Assembly: GCA_041890515.1 (NCBI GenBank)
Contig: JASDWX010000057.1
Span: 7,987-71,986, forward strand
Origin: Colwellia_A sp041890515
GTDB taxonomy: Bacteria; Pseudomonadota; Gammaproteobacteria; Enterobacterales; Alteromonadaceae
Direction of reading: 5' to 3'
Length of the DNA stretch: 64,000 nt
Of the stretch, positions 47,101 to 55,210 are shown piece by piece (the first letter of the stretch is position 1; every line of letters starts with the position of its first letter). Below the pieces are notes generated by a model, which made no database searches, had not been told where the DNA came from, and saw nothing but the letters and a program-made list of their open reading frames with translations. The position numbers and the translations under genes were made by a program.

Positions 47101-48014
47101 TCTTCACCATTTTTCGCTGGAGGAGTATCACCATATACAGCTACGTCGTCATAATTATCTGTTACCGATGCATATGAACGTACACCGATGAGTTTATCGT
47201 TACACATTGAAGCGAAATCACCTGCACAATCACCAACGTAAACACCAGCACCCCAAGGGTTAGTGTGGTCATAACCATCACCGCCAACATCAGCAAAAGA
47301 ATCATGGTCTGAATTTACACCACTATCAATAACACCAATAATTACGCCTTCACCCATGTTCACTGCGGTAGGCCCTTCACCTTCCCACACTTGTGTAGCG
47401 CCGATATGAATTGGACCTGTATCAGTATCCATTTGTTCCATACGTTCACGTTCAACAAATGCTACGCTGTTTAAAGATGATAGTTTAGCTGCTTCGTCTT
47501 GCGTTAAGTTTAGCGCTAAACCGTTAAAAGCATTTTTATATTGGTAAACAACTTGAGCATTTTTACCTAACTTGCTTTTAGCTTGAGTAAGAAAGTCTGC
47601 CTGTTTACTCTCTAGGAAATTAGTATATTGAACTGAATCTGTTGACTTCGTATCTAAACGTAATTCATTACGAATTTGTTGAGAAGTCATTTTCGACTTT
47701 GCTAATTTTGCAAATAATTCTTTTTTGGCTATGTTTGGATTTGTCGCTGCTAATCCAGCGATACTGCCGTCATAAGTTGCTAGAGGCATATCTTTTAGAC
47801 GAACAATATATGTATACACACCTGCAGCTAGGTTCTTTTCAGCGACAAATTTTGTGCTATATGTATTATTTGCTAATTTTGAATTTGTAATAGATTTTAA
47901 AGCTGGGTTTGCTTCAAAAGTTAACGTTTTACTTGCAATGTCAACACTTGCAACTGAACTTAGGCTTACAGTTATTAATGCTGTTGATACAGCTACTGCT
48001 ACTTTATTTCTCAC
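44133..48014 (-). CDS. Secreted S8 subtilisin-like protease with GlyGly-CTERM
   Basis: The 1293-residue exoprotease has a signal peptide (about 1-23), an I9-type propeptide (about 60-190) and a subtilase domain with catalytic Asp230 (GVIDSGVNSDHD), His309 (GGHGSHTAS) and Ser664 (QGTSMSSPHTAG). A protease-associated insert lies at about 450-600. Beta-sandwich domains follow, the last PKD/REJ-like (ITVNGGESFDDNHDELTYTW). The end is GlyGly-CTERM: GGGSSS, a hydrophobic helix and TRRRKM, cut by rhombosortase in other species. The start is GTG at 48014, with AGGAG upstream. It should be exported by type II secretion and degrade extracellular protein. Confidence 0.95.
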   Translation of the reverse strand: MRNKVAVAVSTALITVSLSSVASVDIASKTLTFEANPALKSITNSKLANNTYSTKFVAEKNLAAGVYTYIVRLKDMPLATYDGSIAGLAATNPNIAKKELFAKLAKSKMTSQQIRNELRLDTKSTDSVQYTNFLESKQADFLTQAKSKLGKNAQVVYQYKNAFNGLALNLTQDEAAKLSSLNSVAFVERERMEQMDTDTGPIHIGATQVWEGEGPTAVNMGEGVIIGVIDSGVNSDHDSFADVGGDGYDHTNPWGAGVYVGDCAGDFASMCNDKLIGVRSYASVTDNYDDVAVYGDTPPAKNGEDYGGHGSHTASTAGGNILKNVSLVDPEFGEAESDGINSTGFEFEQISGVAPHANIVAYQICNSGDSGDTYSGCPGAAIIAALDDAVADGVDILNYSISGGGDPWTSSTELGFLAAQQAGIFAAVSAGNSGPGAYTTPKSAPWYTAVGASTHGRTVAFDKELNGFTGGDTELAALEGSSASEGITAKIVWAGDYTNSNDVSGDPAQCLEPFPEGTFDGEIVVCDRGAIARTQKAINVADGGAGGYVLGNIDGGAESVANDVYIIPGIHMNAENGNSLRTWLASGIDHMATITAAAGELVIGQADDMAGFSSRGPNLYVDNIMSPSVTAPGVSIYAAYSDQQFGHDVTGTAPADFAFLQGTSMSSPHTAGAGAVLKSAHPTWTPDNIRSALMLTATTDVRKEDGETPADVFDMGSGSIRVNLATNTGLVMDETFANYMKANPSVSGKPETLNIPSMANTKCIDTCSWTRTFTATADASWAVTTNSPATGTEETPIPSTMELTVTPSSFDILAGETQTITVTADVSASAANVWNFGDVTLTSAGMPDARLPLLVQVGGNNLPTSASIVANRADGSITYTGLKSEDLSGTVTAVAYESNVIEEVTLGVPDGSYGLHEVTFTETVPQVVFTTSSDEAPDADLVIYDASFSVIGVSQGSDTNELVSFTDLAAGTYYAAIWAYTPSAPGATDAVNLQISTTNFNEDSISEVVTTSLMQNANDFDLTLTWTGARNNAGLVELKDADSNFVIPWSISLGKSDVVEVIADELVNGLQTMEPGVAQPVAFEIAPNFTNSDKVYTLVAEVTEGQEISNVNNDGVVDGNLVTWMITRAVGESIDMLSVGFDLIPRTSSTGNEVVLSNTLGSDTVMSTYSFGVVEVSPVAVITSTNTANERAKITVNGGESFDDNHDELTYTWTQLAGTPVTFISTAESISFSAPKISKDEKISFNLMVDDGNGNQHSTVTSITIINKESGGGSSSWLLLLLTPMLFTRRRKM

Positions 48015-49528
48015 TGATAATCTCCTGCTGCGCTTATAGTGCGCAATTTATTATTTTTAGCTGATAAATGACTTCAAATCCCATGTTATCTACTAGTTTG
48101 ATATAGTGATCCTCAAAAGCTTGTATATATTGCTATTAAAGAACCCGCAAAAATGCGACGCTTAAACTTAGCACATGTAAGAATAATGTAAATGTTTAGT
48201 ATCTAAAAATATAATTATTGTTATATAATATTTTAGCTTGTGTAATATGCTCAAGTTCAATCAAGCTATAGTTTGAAATCGCTTTATATTTATTGTTCTT
48301 GGAGAAGGCATATTGACTTATTAACCTGTTTAGCTTATTGATTTAAAATAATTTTTAGGAAAAAACCTTTTCGCCAATTGGGCAATTTGTTCTATCCTTA
48401 TTCGGCAATTCTCACTTAACACCGCTGTTGAGAGTGTATTGGTTTCCATACAAGCAAAAATTTATCTTCACCGACTAATTGCCTATAGAACTCGTTCTGG
48501 ACAAACACGCTAGGATATTTCAATCCAAAACCATAAAGGGTTGAGCAATAATCATTATCAAGCCCAACCATTTTTTATTAGCCCTTCTCGCTATATTTCT
48601 TATCACATTCATAACAAAAGGACATTGTTTCCTGTGTATTCTTTAGCCACCGTCTTTAAAGGTCATTAAGTATTCAATGCATTCGACTAACTGACCAACA
48701 CCAACAAACAGCATTTTAGCTTGGCATCTTATTAGACTATATATCAATGGGTTACTACTGAATATTCATTTAATTATTTATCGTGAGTTTAGCGTAAACA
48801 TTAATAATGCTTTTTAAGCATGACTGTCGAAAGGTTTACCTACCCTTTGTTATAAGTGAGTAACTACTGGCAAGTACTCATTTCAATGAGGCCATGCGCT
48901 AAGTTTATCTCATTATGTTAAATATGATTTTCATAGTTTATTTTTGTATCACAAGGCTTCTAATACGCTCGGCTTGCCAAAAAGATTATCTTGAGTACTA
49001 GCGTGTAATCAGCTTTTTGATTATTGATTTTATTCGTGTTTGATCAGTGCCTATTTGCCTGAGCACTAATTGATATTGGTGGTTCAGCACGCTAAATGTA
49101 TGAAAGCACTTTTACGATCTTTGCTCGTCAATAAGCCTCGTACTTTATTTCTGTCGATAATGATAAAATCAGAGCAAGTAGTTTAGATAAGTAATAACAT
49201 TCAACATTGAAATGGACTTCTCTTTAATCAGATTTTAAAGTGTTCAATACAAAGGTCTCTAATTAAATTGAAATTTTTAAAGAGTAAATCGTGTTTTATA
49301 GTAAGGTTAATATGTTGTCTTAACCTCTTCACTATTTGCACTAAGGGTTCATTTATAACGATCTTGATGAGTCTGCCAATACAAGTAAACGGTTTTTTTA
49401 GTGCTTTATTATTTATTATGTTGCTTATTATTTTAAAGATAATAAGCAACACTTAATGTTACCAAGCTAGAGGACAAGATAACAGTCCATGTTAAATGCT
49501 GAAAGCGTTTTAAAGTGAATTAAAAATT
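48015..49528. other. 1.5-kb gene-free region with one strong hairpin
   Basis: No convincing gene is visible on either strand. A perfect 12-bp stem GTTGCTTATTAT (49420-49431) / ATAATAAGCAAC (49439-49450) with a 7-base loop lies near the right end; the two short frames crossing it on opposite strands mirror the repeat and are not genes. The first 150 bases should hold the subtilase promoter. This is an unusually long empty stretch for this genome and may hold regulatory RNA or decayed genes. Confidence 0.4.
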
Positions 49529-50287
49529 TTAAAAATGAACAACAACGCCAGCGAAAACACCAGTAAACTCAACGTCAGTATATAAATCATTTAAATCTTC
49601 AAGTTCAAGTTTAACTGCTTTATAGCCGGCAGTTAAATTTACATCTACAGCTAAGTTATCAATTAATTCATAACTTATGCCGACTTGGTAATCGTATAAT
49701 GTATGACCATCAAATGATAATAAGTTACCATTTGCAAAAAGATTCAGGCTAGTACCTGGTAAACCAACAATCGTTGAAACATAAAGCATCGGCACTACTT
49801 GAGCTACTGATACTGTTGCAGCAGTAGATGACCCTTCAATCACTGAAGAAACCATTACATCTCCGTCGAAGTCACGCGCCGTCAAACCAAAATCAAAAGA
49901 AAAAAGGCCATTATCAAAGACTTCATAGTATAACGTATAGTCTACATAGCTAATATCAAACGTGCTTTCAACAGGTACATTTACATCAAAGGTTTCACCG
50001 TCAAATTCAAAACTTTCCGTCAATGTGGTAGAACCATCGGTATCTAATGTAGTTGAAGCAATTAACAAATTGGGTATGAATGGTAAAGGATGTTCCAAAG
50101 CAATAAACAATGAACCTTGTTCTTTATCTTCTAAATTAAAATCAACGAGGTTATTTTTTTCACCAAAAGTACCTGATGCTTCATTGCTCCATATTGAACC
50201 ACCTATATAAAGCCCTGCGATGGTATCTGCCATTGCTGAAGATGAAAGTAAACCGGTAACTAGTATTGCTAATGCTGCTTTTTTCAT
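49529..50287 (-). CDS. Outer-membrane beta-barrel protein, TIGR04219-like
   Basis: The 252-residue protein has a Sec signal peptide (cleavage after AMA, near 20). The mature part has alternating amphipathic strands with aspartate-rich turns, and the C-terminus GVFAGVVVHF ends in the Phe typical of outer-membrane barrels. The IAGLYIGGSIWSNEASGTFG start and the LLIASTTLDTDG and DYTLYYEVFDNGLFSFDFG segments fit the TIGR04219 family of marine gammaproteobacteria. Function is unknown. It lies 13 bases after the DUF2333 gene. Confidence 0.82.
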   Translation of the reverse strand: MKKAALAILVTGLLSSSAMADTIAGLYIGGSIWSNEASGTFGEKNNLVDFNLEDKEQGSLFIALEHPLPFIPNLLIASTTLDTDGSTTLTESFEFDGETFDVNVPVESTFDISYVDYTLYYEVFDNGLFSFDFGLTARDFDGDVMVSSVIEGSSTAATVSVAQVVPMLYVSTIVGLPGTSLNLFANGNLLSFDGHTLYDYQVGISYELIDNLAVDVNLTAGYKAVKLELEDLNDLYTDVEFTGVFAGVVVHF

Positions 50288-50300
50288 GATCTTCTCTTTA

Positions 50301-51293
50301 TTATCCCTGACTTAATAAGTCATTTAAATCAATAAGTGCTGCGTTAGCACGTGAAATATAATTTGCCATTACTAAAGAATGATTTGCTAGCAAACCAAAA
50401 CCATCACCATTAAGAATCATTGGACTCCATATAGATTCTTGACTCGCTTCAAGTTCTCGAATAATTTGTTGTACGCTTACTTTAGCATTTTTCTTCTCTA
50501 AAACATCATTAAAATCAATTTCTACTGCGCGTAAAAAGTGTAATAACGCCCAACATGCTCCACGAGCTTCATAGAACTCATCATCTATGTCCCACCAGCT
50601 AGTTTTTAACTCGACGCTAGATTGGGTATAAGTTGATTGCTGAGCAACACTATCACCGGCTAAATCAGTGTTTAACTGTTCACGACCAACACTCGCACTG
50701 AGTCTTTGTGAGTAGCTGCCTAAACGTTTATTCACTTCTTGAATCCAATCACGTAAATTATCTGAACGCGCATAAAATTGTGCTGCTTGACTATTAACAT
50801 CTGTTAACGCTTTACGATAAGCATACAATTCATTGACCGCTTTATTGTATTCGCTTTCAGTACTTGGCATGGCCCAACTCTTATGATCAATATTGTACTG
50901 AGGTTGAGCCACTTTCAAGTGATTGTTTTCTACTGATTGAGACTGAGAACGACTAAACTCTTGACGCATAACGAGTGCCATATCACGTGACATTTCAAGA
51001 GCACCCAACTCCCAAGCTGGAATATTATCTAGAAATACAGAAGGGGGTAAAGCATCATTAGAAAGATACCCACCAGGCTTATTTAATAATGTTTCAGTGA
51101 CTCTAATTAATGCGGTTGTTGTTGTATAGCCGATAACAGGATTTACGCCATCAGCGGCAGCATCTTGAGTAACTTCAGCTTTAATATCAAGCTGGTTTGG
51201 CTCAAAACTCCAGTACATTCCTAGAAAATAAAATGAAAGAATAATGGCAAAAAATATTGTCACAATGATTTTACTTGAAAACTTGGTTGTCAT
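50301..51293 (-). CDS. DUF2333 membrane-anchored protein
   Basis: The 330-residue protein has one N-terminal membrane helix (about 8-27) then a periplasmic helical domain with YWSFEPNQLDI, LLNKPGGYLSNDALPP, IPAWELGALEMSRDMALVMR and DDEFYEARGACWALLHFLRA, the DUF2333 pattern. Function is unknown. It lies between the PCu(A)C copper chaperone gene (9 bases) and the outer-membrane barrel gene (13 bases), so the three probably form an envelope operon. Confidence 0.85.
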   Translation of the reverse strand: MTTKFSSKIIVTIFFAIILSFYFLGMYWSFEPNQLDIKAEVTQDAAADGVNPVIGYTTTTALIRVTETLLNKPGGYLSNDALPPSVFLDNIPAWELGALEMSRDMALVMRQEFSRSQSQSVENNHLKVAQPQYNIDHKSWAMPSTESEYNKAVNELYAYRKALTDVNSQAAQFYARSDNLRDWIQEVNKRLGSYSQRLSASVGREQLNTDLAGDSVAQQSTYTQSSVELKTSWWDIDDEFYEARGACWALLHFLRAVEIDFNDVLEKKNAKVSVQQIIRELEASQESIWSPMILNGDGFGLLANHSLVMANYISRANAALIDLNDLLSQG

Positions 51294-51302
51294 GCTGAGC
51301 TC

Positions 51303-51788
51303 CTAATGATGGTGATGCGGTTTTTTAGACTGTCTTTCTTGCTTTATACTTCGCACAGGAATCGTTATTACCAGATCCTTTTGTTTTTGAAAATGCAACG
51401 ATAATGAAACTTCCTCTTCTGGTATCAACGTGTTTTTTACGTTAAATATCATTAAGTGATAACCCATCGGCTGCAAAACTACACGACTGTGTCCTTTGAT
51501 CACCAGCTGTTCAACTTTTCGCATTTTCATCATACCATCGCTAAGACTATGCTGATGAATTTCGATTCTATCGGAGAACGAACTACTTACACCTGTTAAC
51601 GTTAAAATCGCATCACTTTTATTTTCAATCGACATATAAGCCGACGTTATAATCGTTCCAGGTATGCTTGCCCTAACATAAGGGGCTTCAATAATAATAT
51701 TGCTGTTATATTCACCAGCGAGTGTCTCTCCACTCATGTTAAGTAAAGTAAAAGATAATACCATTGCTATTAAACTTATTTTATTCAT
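51303..51788 (-). CDS. Periplasmic copper chaperone, PCu(A)C family
   Basis: The 161-residue protein has a signal peptide (about 1-24). The PCu(A)C domain includes YVRASIPGTIITSAYMSIEN and the copper site IEIHQHSLSDGMMKMRKV with VLQPMGYHLMIF, which gives the H-M...H-M ligand set. A His-rich tail (KKPHHHH) may bind extra metal. PCu(A)C proteins deliver Cu(I) to cytochrome oxidase. It is first in a three-gene minus cluster with DUF2333 and the barrel protein; no oxidase genes are near. Confidence 0.9.
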   Translation of the reverse strand: MNKISLIAMVLSFTLLNMSGETLAGEYNSNIIIEAPYVRASIPGTIITSAYMSIENKSDAILTLTGVSSSFSDRIEIHQHSLSDGMMKMRKVEQLVIKGHSRVVLQPMGYHLMIFNVKNTLIPEEEVSLSLHFQKQKDLVITIPVRSIKQERQSKKPHHHH

Positions 51789-51957
51789 TTCTCGCTATAC
51801 TTCCTTTTTTAGACCGAATACTGTTACTCCATAGACATTGTAACTAAGCTTGAGCAAAATGGATAACTTAATTATTGTTCACAAAAGTAATCATGATTGA
51901 CCATAACCTTCAATTAAACAAATAAAAAAAGTGCTGAACTAAATAGCCTTTCATTGT

Positions 51958-52150
51958 GTGTTCGAATTTAATCAAACAAACGAAATACGTATTGCTACTG
52001 CTTATGAACTCAAGGCAATGAAGACTATTTTTGTGCCTAAAAACATTAGATGCTCACCTACAATACACGCAAAATGATTACTTAGTTGCCGTTGATTTTA
52101 TTCAGTACGATGATGTTGGAGAAATAGAGGAGGGACTACTATCAATGTAG
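51958..52150 (+). pseudogene. Possible frameshifted small gene
   Basis: The plus frame from GTG at 51958 reads FEFNQTNEIRIATAYELKAM and then, in the next frame, LKTLDAHLQYTQNDYLVAV and IQYDDVGEIEEGLLSM to a stop at 52148-52150. The two halves look like one acidic small protein broken by a single-base shift near 52025-52045. I do not recognise the family. It is the only coding-like material in the 518 bases between the copper chaperone and psp genes. Confidence 0.35.
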
Positions 52151-52306
52151 GCAATACTATCTGGCAATTAACGTAGATTTAGTCATGGCAAGTAAAATTT
52201 CTATAAATAGATGTTAAAGCAATTATACCAAAAGTAATGGCTGACGAAGTCCAAAATTTAAGCGTTTATTGGTAAATATGAATACATAAATATTTAACAA
52301 AAATGT

Positions 52307-52642
52307 TTAAGTTGCTTGTTTTTTATCACGCACCATTAACCAAATAATAAGCATAATAAATATAACTGGCCAAAAAACACCCATCATCACCATAGCAAAT
52401 ATACCAAAGAGCATCATACCAATAAAAATCAGTGAACCAAAAACACTCATCACAATTGCAAATGCCAGCATAACTATAATTACCATAATCATTGCTGATA
52501 CACTTATTGCTTTTAGTGGTGCTATAAGCTCTTTGCCTACATATAGATCAACATTAAACATTTCTATAAAGCTAATCCCCAAGACATAAGTGATAAATAA
52601 TGTCACAAAAATTGCTAGCATCAATGATTTCATAAATGACAT
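52307..52642 (-). CDS. Membrane protein at the end of the psp cluster (111 aa)
   Basis: The 111-residue protein is almost entirely hydrophobic, with about four membrane helices (about 5-25, 42-60, 62-80 and 84-104) and a short charged end VRDKKQAT. It is not recognisable as PspD or PspG. It lies 82 bases after pspC on the same strand and may be part of the same stress operon. A GGAGGC-like sequence precedes the ATG. Confidence 0.65.
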   Translation of the reverse strand: MSFMKSLMLAIFVTLFITYVLGISFIEMFNVDLYVGKELIAPLKAISVSAMIMVIIVMLAFAIVMSVFGSLIFIGMMLFGIFAMVMMGVFWPVIFIMLIIWLMVRDKKQAT

Positions 52643-52724
52643 AGTGCCTCCGGCCTTTCTTTATTTTTACTATCGGTAATTTTCAAGTTTATTCATCACT
52701 TTAAATTACATGTAAAACTTCATT

Positions 52725-52937
52725 TTAACCTTTTGATGGGAGTAATATTGCTGCAACAACATAAGCCACCCCCGTAGCTAACGGAAATATAATCAATGCA
52801 CCAATAGCGGCAATACGTATTGCGACTCTTGGTAATTCATAATATTTTGCAATACCGGCACAAATACCGGATAATTTTTTGTGTTCAACATCTTTTTTTA
52901 ATGTTTTTTTCACTGAATATTCACGTTGATAGCTCAT
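52725..52937 (-). CDS. pspC: Phage shock protein C (PspC domain)
   Basis: The 70-residue protein has a polar start (YQREYSVKKTLKKDVEHK) followed by the PspC signature LSGICAGIAKYYELPRVAIRI and a membrane helix (AAIGALIIFPLATGVAYVVAA, near 45-65). PspC senses membrane stress and binds PspA in E. coli. It is shorter than E. coli PspC (119), lacking the C-terminal region. It is 10 bases after the 36-residue microprotein gene. Confidence 0.88.
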   Translation of the reverse strand: MSYQREYSVKKTLKKDVEHKKLSGICAGIAKYYELPRVAIRIAAIGALIIFPLATGVAYVVAAILLPSKG

Positions 52938-52947
52938 TATTTATTCC

Positions 52948-53058
52948 TCATTTCCAACGACTTTTTTTCAAAATTTTTAATAACCCTGCGCCTACAAACA
53001 AAGTTAATACCGGAGCCAAACATATAATCATTATAAAATAGTCACTTTCTTGAATCAT
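52948..53058 (-). CDS. 36-residue single-span membrane protein in the PspB position
   Basis: The frame has an ATG at 53058 with a near-perfect AGGAG ribosome site 6-7 bases upstream and ends at 52948. The product MIQESDYFIMIICLAPVLTL continues with FVGAGLLKILKK and SRWK: a short acidic start, one membrane helix (about 8-27) and a basic end. It lies between pspA (33 bases) and pspC (10 bases), where pspB sits in E. coli. PspB also begins with one membrane helix, but it is about 74 residues with a coiled coil that is absent here. It could be a reduced PspB or an unrelated microprotein. Confidence 0.7.
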   Translation of the reverse strand: MIQESDYFIMIICLAPVLTLFVGAGLLKILKKSRWK

Positions 53059-53091
53059 ATTTAGCTCCTAAGTTTTATTGCAGTTTTTCAC

Positions 53092-53754
53092 TCAACCATT
53101 AACGACTTGTTTTTTTAAAGCCGCTAATTCTTTTTCAATGGTTTCATCTTTTTCTAAGTCGCGAAATTGGCTATCGAGATCTTTATTAGCCGTAAAGTCA
53201 TAAGACTCTATTTCAGCTTCAACACGATCAATTTTTTGTTGGTAACGCTCAAATTTACCTATTGCTTCATCAATATTGTAAACAACCGCTCTTTCACGAA
53301 ATTTTAAGCGTACTTGTGCTGACTCTTGACGAAGTGCGAAAGCTTCTTGCTTACGTTTTGCTTCTTGTAACTTTTCTTGTAAGTGTTGACTATCTTCTTG
53401 AACAGCATTGAGAAAAACATCAAGCTGAGCTAATCCATCTTGTAACTCACTCACTTGTACCACACACTTTTGTTTTTCACTCAACGCTGATTTTGCTAAA
53501 TCATCACGGTCTTTGCTGATAGCTAATGCGGCTTTTTCTTGCCAGTTATCAATACTTGTGTCTAATGACGCAATTTGACGCATCAAGGTTTTCTTTTCGG
53601 CGATATTTTTCGCAGCAGTAGAACGTACTTCAACCAAAGTTTCTTCCATTTCCTGAATGATCAATTTAACCATTTTTTCAGGGTCTTCGGCTTTATCCAA
53701 CATATTGTTTAAGTTAGCGTTAATAATATCTGTAAAACGTGAAAACATGCCCAT
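53092..53754 (-). CDS. pspA: Phage shock protein A
   Basis: The 220-residue PspA/IM30 protein starts MGMFSRFTDIINANLNNMLD, the membrane-binding amphipathic helix, then KAEDPEKMVKLIIQEMEETL. The rest is coiled coil to the end, with DEAIGKFERYQQKIDRVEAE. It coats damaged inner membranes and inhibits PspF. AGGAG lies 9 bases before the ATG. It is first in the psp cluster. No pspF activator gene is next to it on the opposite strand, unlike E. coli. Confidence 0.95.
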   Translation of the reverse strand: MGMFSRFTDIINANLNNMLDKAEDPEKMVKLIIQEMEETLVEVRSTAAKNIAEKKTLMRQIASLDTSIDNWQEKAALAISKDRDDLAKSALSEKQKCVVQVSELQDGLAQLDVFLNAVQEDSQHLQEKLQEAKRKQEAFALRQESAQVRLKFRERAVVYNIDEAIGKFERYQQKIDRVEAEIESYDFTANKDLDSQFRDLEKDETIEKELAALKKQVVNG

Positions 53755-53860
53755 AATCCATTCTCCTACGCTAATGCGCTTCTATTAGTTTTATTAATTT
53801 GATTACTCGTTAGACATTAGCTCAATGAGTTAACGTTTAACTTACTACTATGTCTTCTAT

Positions 53861-53876
53861 TACAAGTGACATGCCA
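53861..53876 (-). promoter_or_regulatory. Possible sigma-54 promoter of the psp operon
   Basis: Read on minus, 53876 to 53861 is TGGCAT-GTCAC-TTGTA, against consensus TGGCAC-N5-TTGCA. The -24 GG is present and the spacing is right, but the -12 GC is GT. It lies 107-122 bases upstream of pspA, whose E. coli promoter uses sigma-54 with PspF. The mismatch at -12 lowers confidence. Confidence 0.5.
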
Positions 53877-53967
53877 AGTAGTAACAAAAATTAAGCCATT
53901 GATTATTATTGATTTTATTTGAAAGGCAATGACAAAAAAAATAAAGACATAATATGTCGTGCGATTA

Positions 53968-54007
53968 TTTAGTCAAATTAACAATTAAAATAGTTAATTT
54001 GACTAAA
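53968..54007 (-). terminator. 15-bp hairpin between the sulfurtransferase and psp genes
   Basis: TTTAGTCAAATTAAC (53968-53982) and GTTAATTTGACTAAA (53993-54007) are exact complements around a 10-base AT loop. It lies 40 bases past the sulfurtransferase stop on minus and about 90 bases upstream of the sigma-54-like site, so it likely ends the upstream transcript. It has no T tract and could also be a PspF-type upstream binding site. Confidence 0.55.
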
Positions 54008-54046
54008 CAACAATAAGGAAGGATTTTATTAAAATTAAACGCTATA

Positions 54047-54969
54047 TTAGTCAGTAGTTATTACAGGGAGAGTATGATCAGCACCCCATTCACTCCATGA
54101 ACCGTCATAAACTTTAAACTGCTGATAACCGCATATATCAGCGGTTAACGCTAGAATACAAGCCGTTACACCGGAACCACAGCTCATAATCATTGGTTTA
54201 TTTTGTCGATTAATTTTCTTGAATTTTTCTTCCAGTATGTTTTTTGGCAGTAACACACCATTTTTCAGTAAATCACTATAAGGTAGGTTCACTGAATGAG
54301 GGATATGTCCACTTCGAATACCTTTGCGAGGCTCTACAACTTTTCCTTCAAAACGATCATTANNNNNNNNNNAGCTCTCGCATCAACAATAATATTTTCA
54401 CTGAAGTCCAGCTGTTTATAAATATCGTCACTATTACAAAAATAGTCTTGAGAAAATTTCGCTGTAAAGTTACCGACCTTAATGGAAGAGGATTTAGCTG
54501 ATGAAACAGGGAAGCCTGATTCAAGCCACGCAGGGAAACCGCCATCAAGCACAGCAACATTTTTATGTCCCATTGATTTAAACATGTACCAAGCGCGTGC
54601 AGCTGAAAATAAGCCTTGATCATCATAGACAATAATTTGAGCATCATTCGTAATACCTAAAGCATTAGCTTGTTGCTGAAAGTATTTAGAATTTGGCATT
54701 GTGTGCGGTAATGGACTTGATAAATCGGAGAAGTTTTTATTTAAATCGAATCGTTTGGCGTTCGGTAATGAAAAATCAGGCCATTGTTTCTCTGGCTGAT
54801 GCATTTGACCAACAGGAGGAATACTCGCATCGAGAATAATTAAATTTGTTAATGGTTTTTCTGAATCTACTGTTGAACTTAAACAGTGAGTAGAAATAGA
54901 TAAAAGCAGCTCATGCAATTGACGACACGATATGACTTGCTGATAAGTAGATAGCATATTTAGCTTCAT
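54047..54969 (-). CDS. sseA: 3-mercaptopyruvate/thiosulfate sulfurtransferase (SseA-type), split by an assembly gap
   Basis: Two rhodanese domains are present. The first (54969 leftward) has LIILDASIPPVGQ, FQQQANALGI and VLDGGFPAWLESGFPV. The second has GIRSGHIPHSVNLPY, the active-site loop MSCGSGVTAC with catalytic Cys, and YDGSWSEWGAD, all typical of SseA. A run of ten N (54363-54372) falls just after VDARA, in the linker of the second domain. The flanking frames are joined only if the true gap is 2 modulo 3, so the break is an assembly artefact and the gene is probably intact. SseA moves sulfur from 3-mercaptopyruvate to thiols or cyanide. Confidence 0.9.
54363..54372. other. Assembly gap: ten N inside the sulfurtransferase gene
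   Basis: Ten N characters, a placeholder. The flanking coding frames fit a single gene if the real missing length is 2, 5, 8 or 11 bases. E. coli SseA has DARPAARF at this place, which fits two or five missing bases better than ten. Confidence 0.95.
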
Positions 54970-55041
54970 TCATTTTATGAATTAGGCTTAAAAAATAACT
55001 AATTAATCGATATATGTACAGCCGATTAAGTAATAAAACTT

Positions 55042-55066
55042 AGCAGGGTAAAGTAAATTCCCTGCT
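55042..55066 (-). terminator. Hairpin at the end of the small envelope genes
   Basis: AGCAGGG (55042-55048) pairs with CCCTGCT (55060-55066) around an 11-base loop. On minus it is followed by AAGTTTTATT. It starts one base after the 43-residue gene's stop codon. Confidence 0.6.
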
Positions 55067-55067
55067 A

Positions 55068-55199
55068 TTAGTTTAATGTTGGTTTTTCAGTTAATAATGG
55101 CTCACTGTTATTTTCTAGTAAACTTACAACCACTGACGCAACCAATAAAAATACCGCAGGTAACATCAACAACGTAAAAATAAAATCTAAACTAGGCAT
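55068..55199 (-). CDS. 43-residue membrane protein
   Basis: The frame from ATG at 55199 has an AAAGGGA ribosome site about 7 bases upstream. The product MPSLDFIFTLLMLPAVFLLV then ASVVVSLLENNSEPLLTEK has one membrane helix (about 5-27) and an acidic polar tail. No family is recognised. It lies 11 bases after the 92-residue exported protein on the same strand and ends next to a terminator hairpin, so the pair looks like a small operon. Confidence 0.6.
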   Translation of the reverse strand: MPSLDFIFTLLMLPAVFLLVASVVVSLLENNSEPLLTEKPTLN

Positions 55200-55210
55200 A
55201 ATCAATCCCT

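Noticed and set aside
49228..49456. Opposing short frames on both strands near 49.3 kb
   Set aside because: They mirror each other because of the inverted repeat at 49420-49450 and AT-rich sequence; no family or ribosome site.
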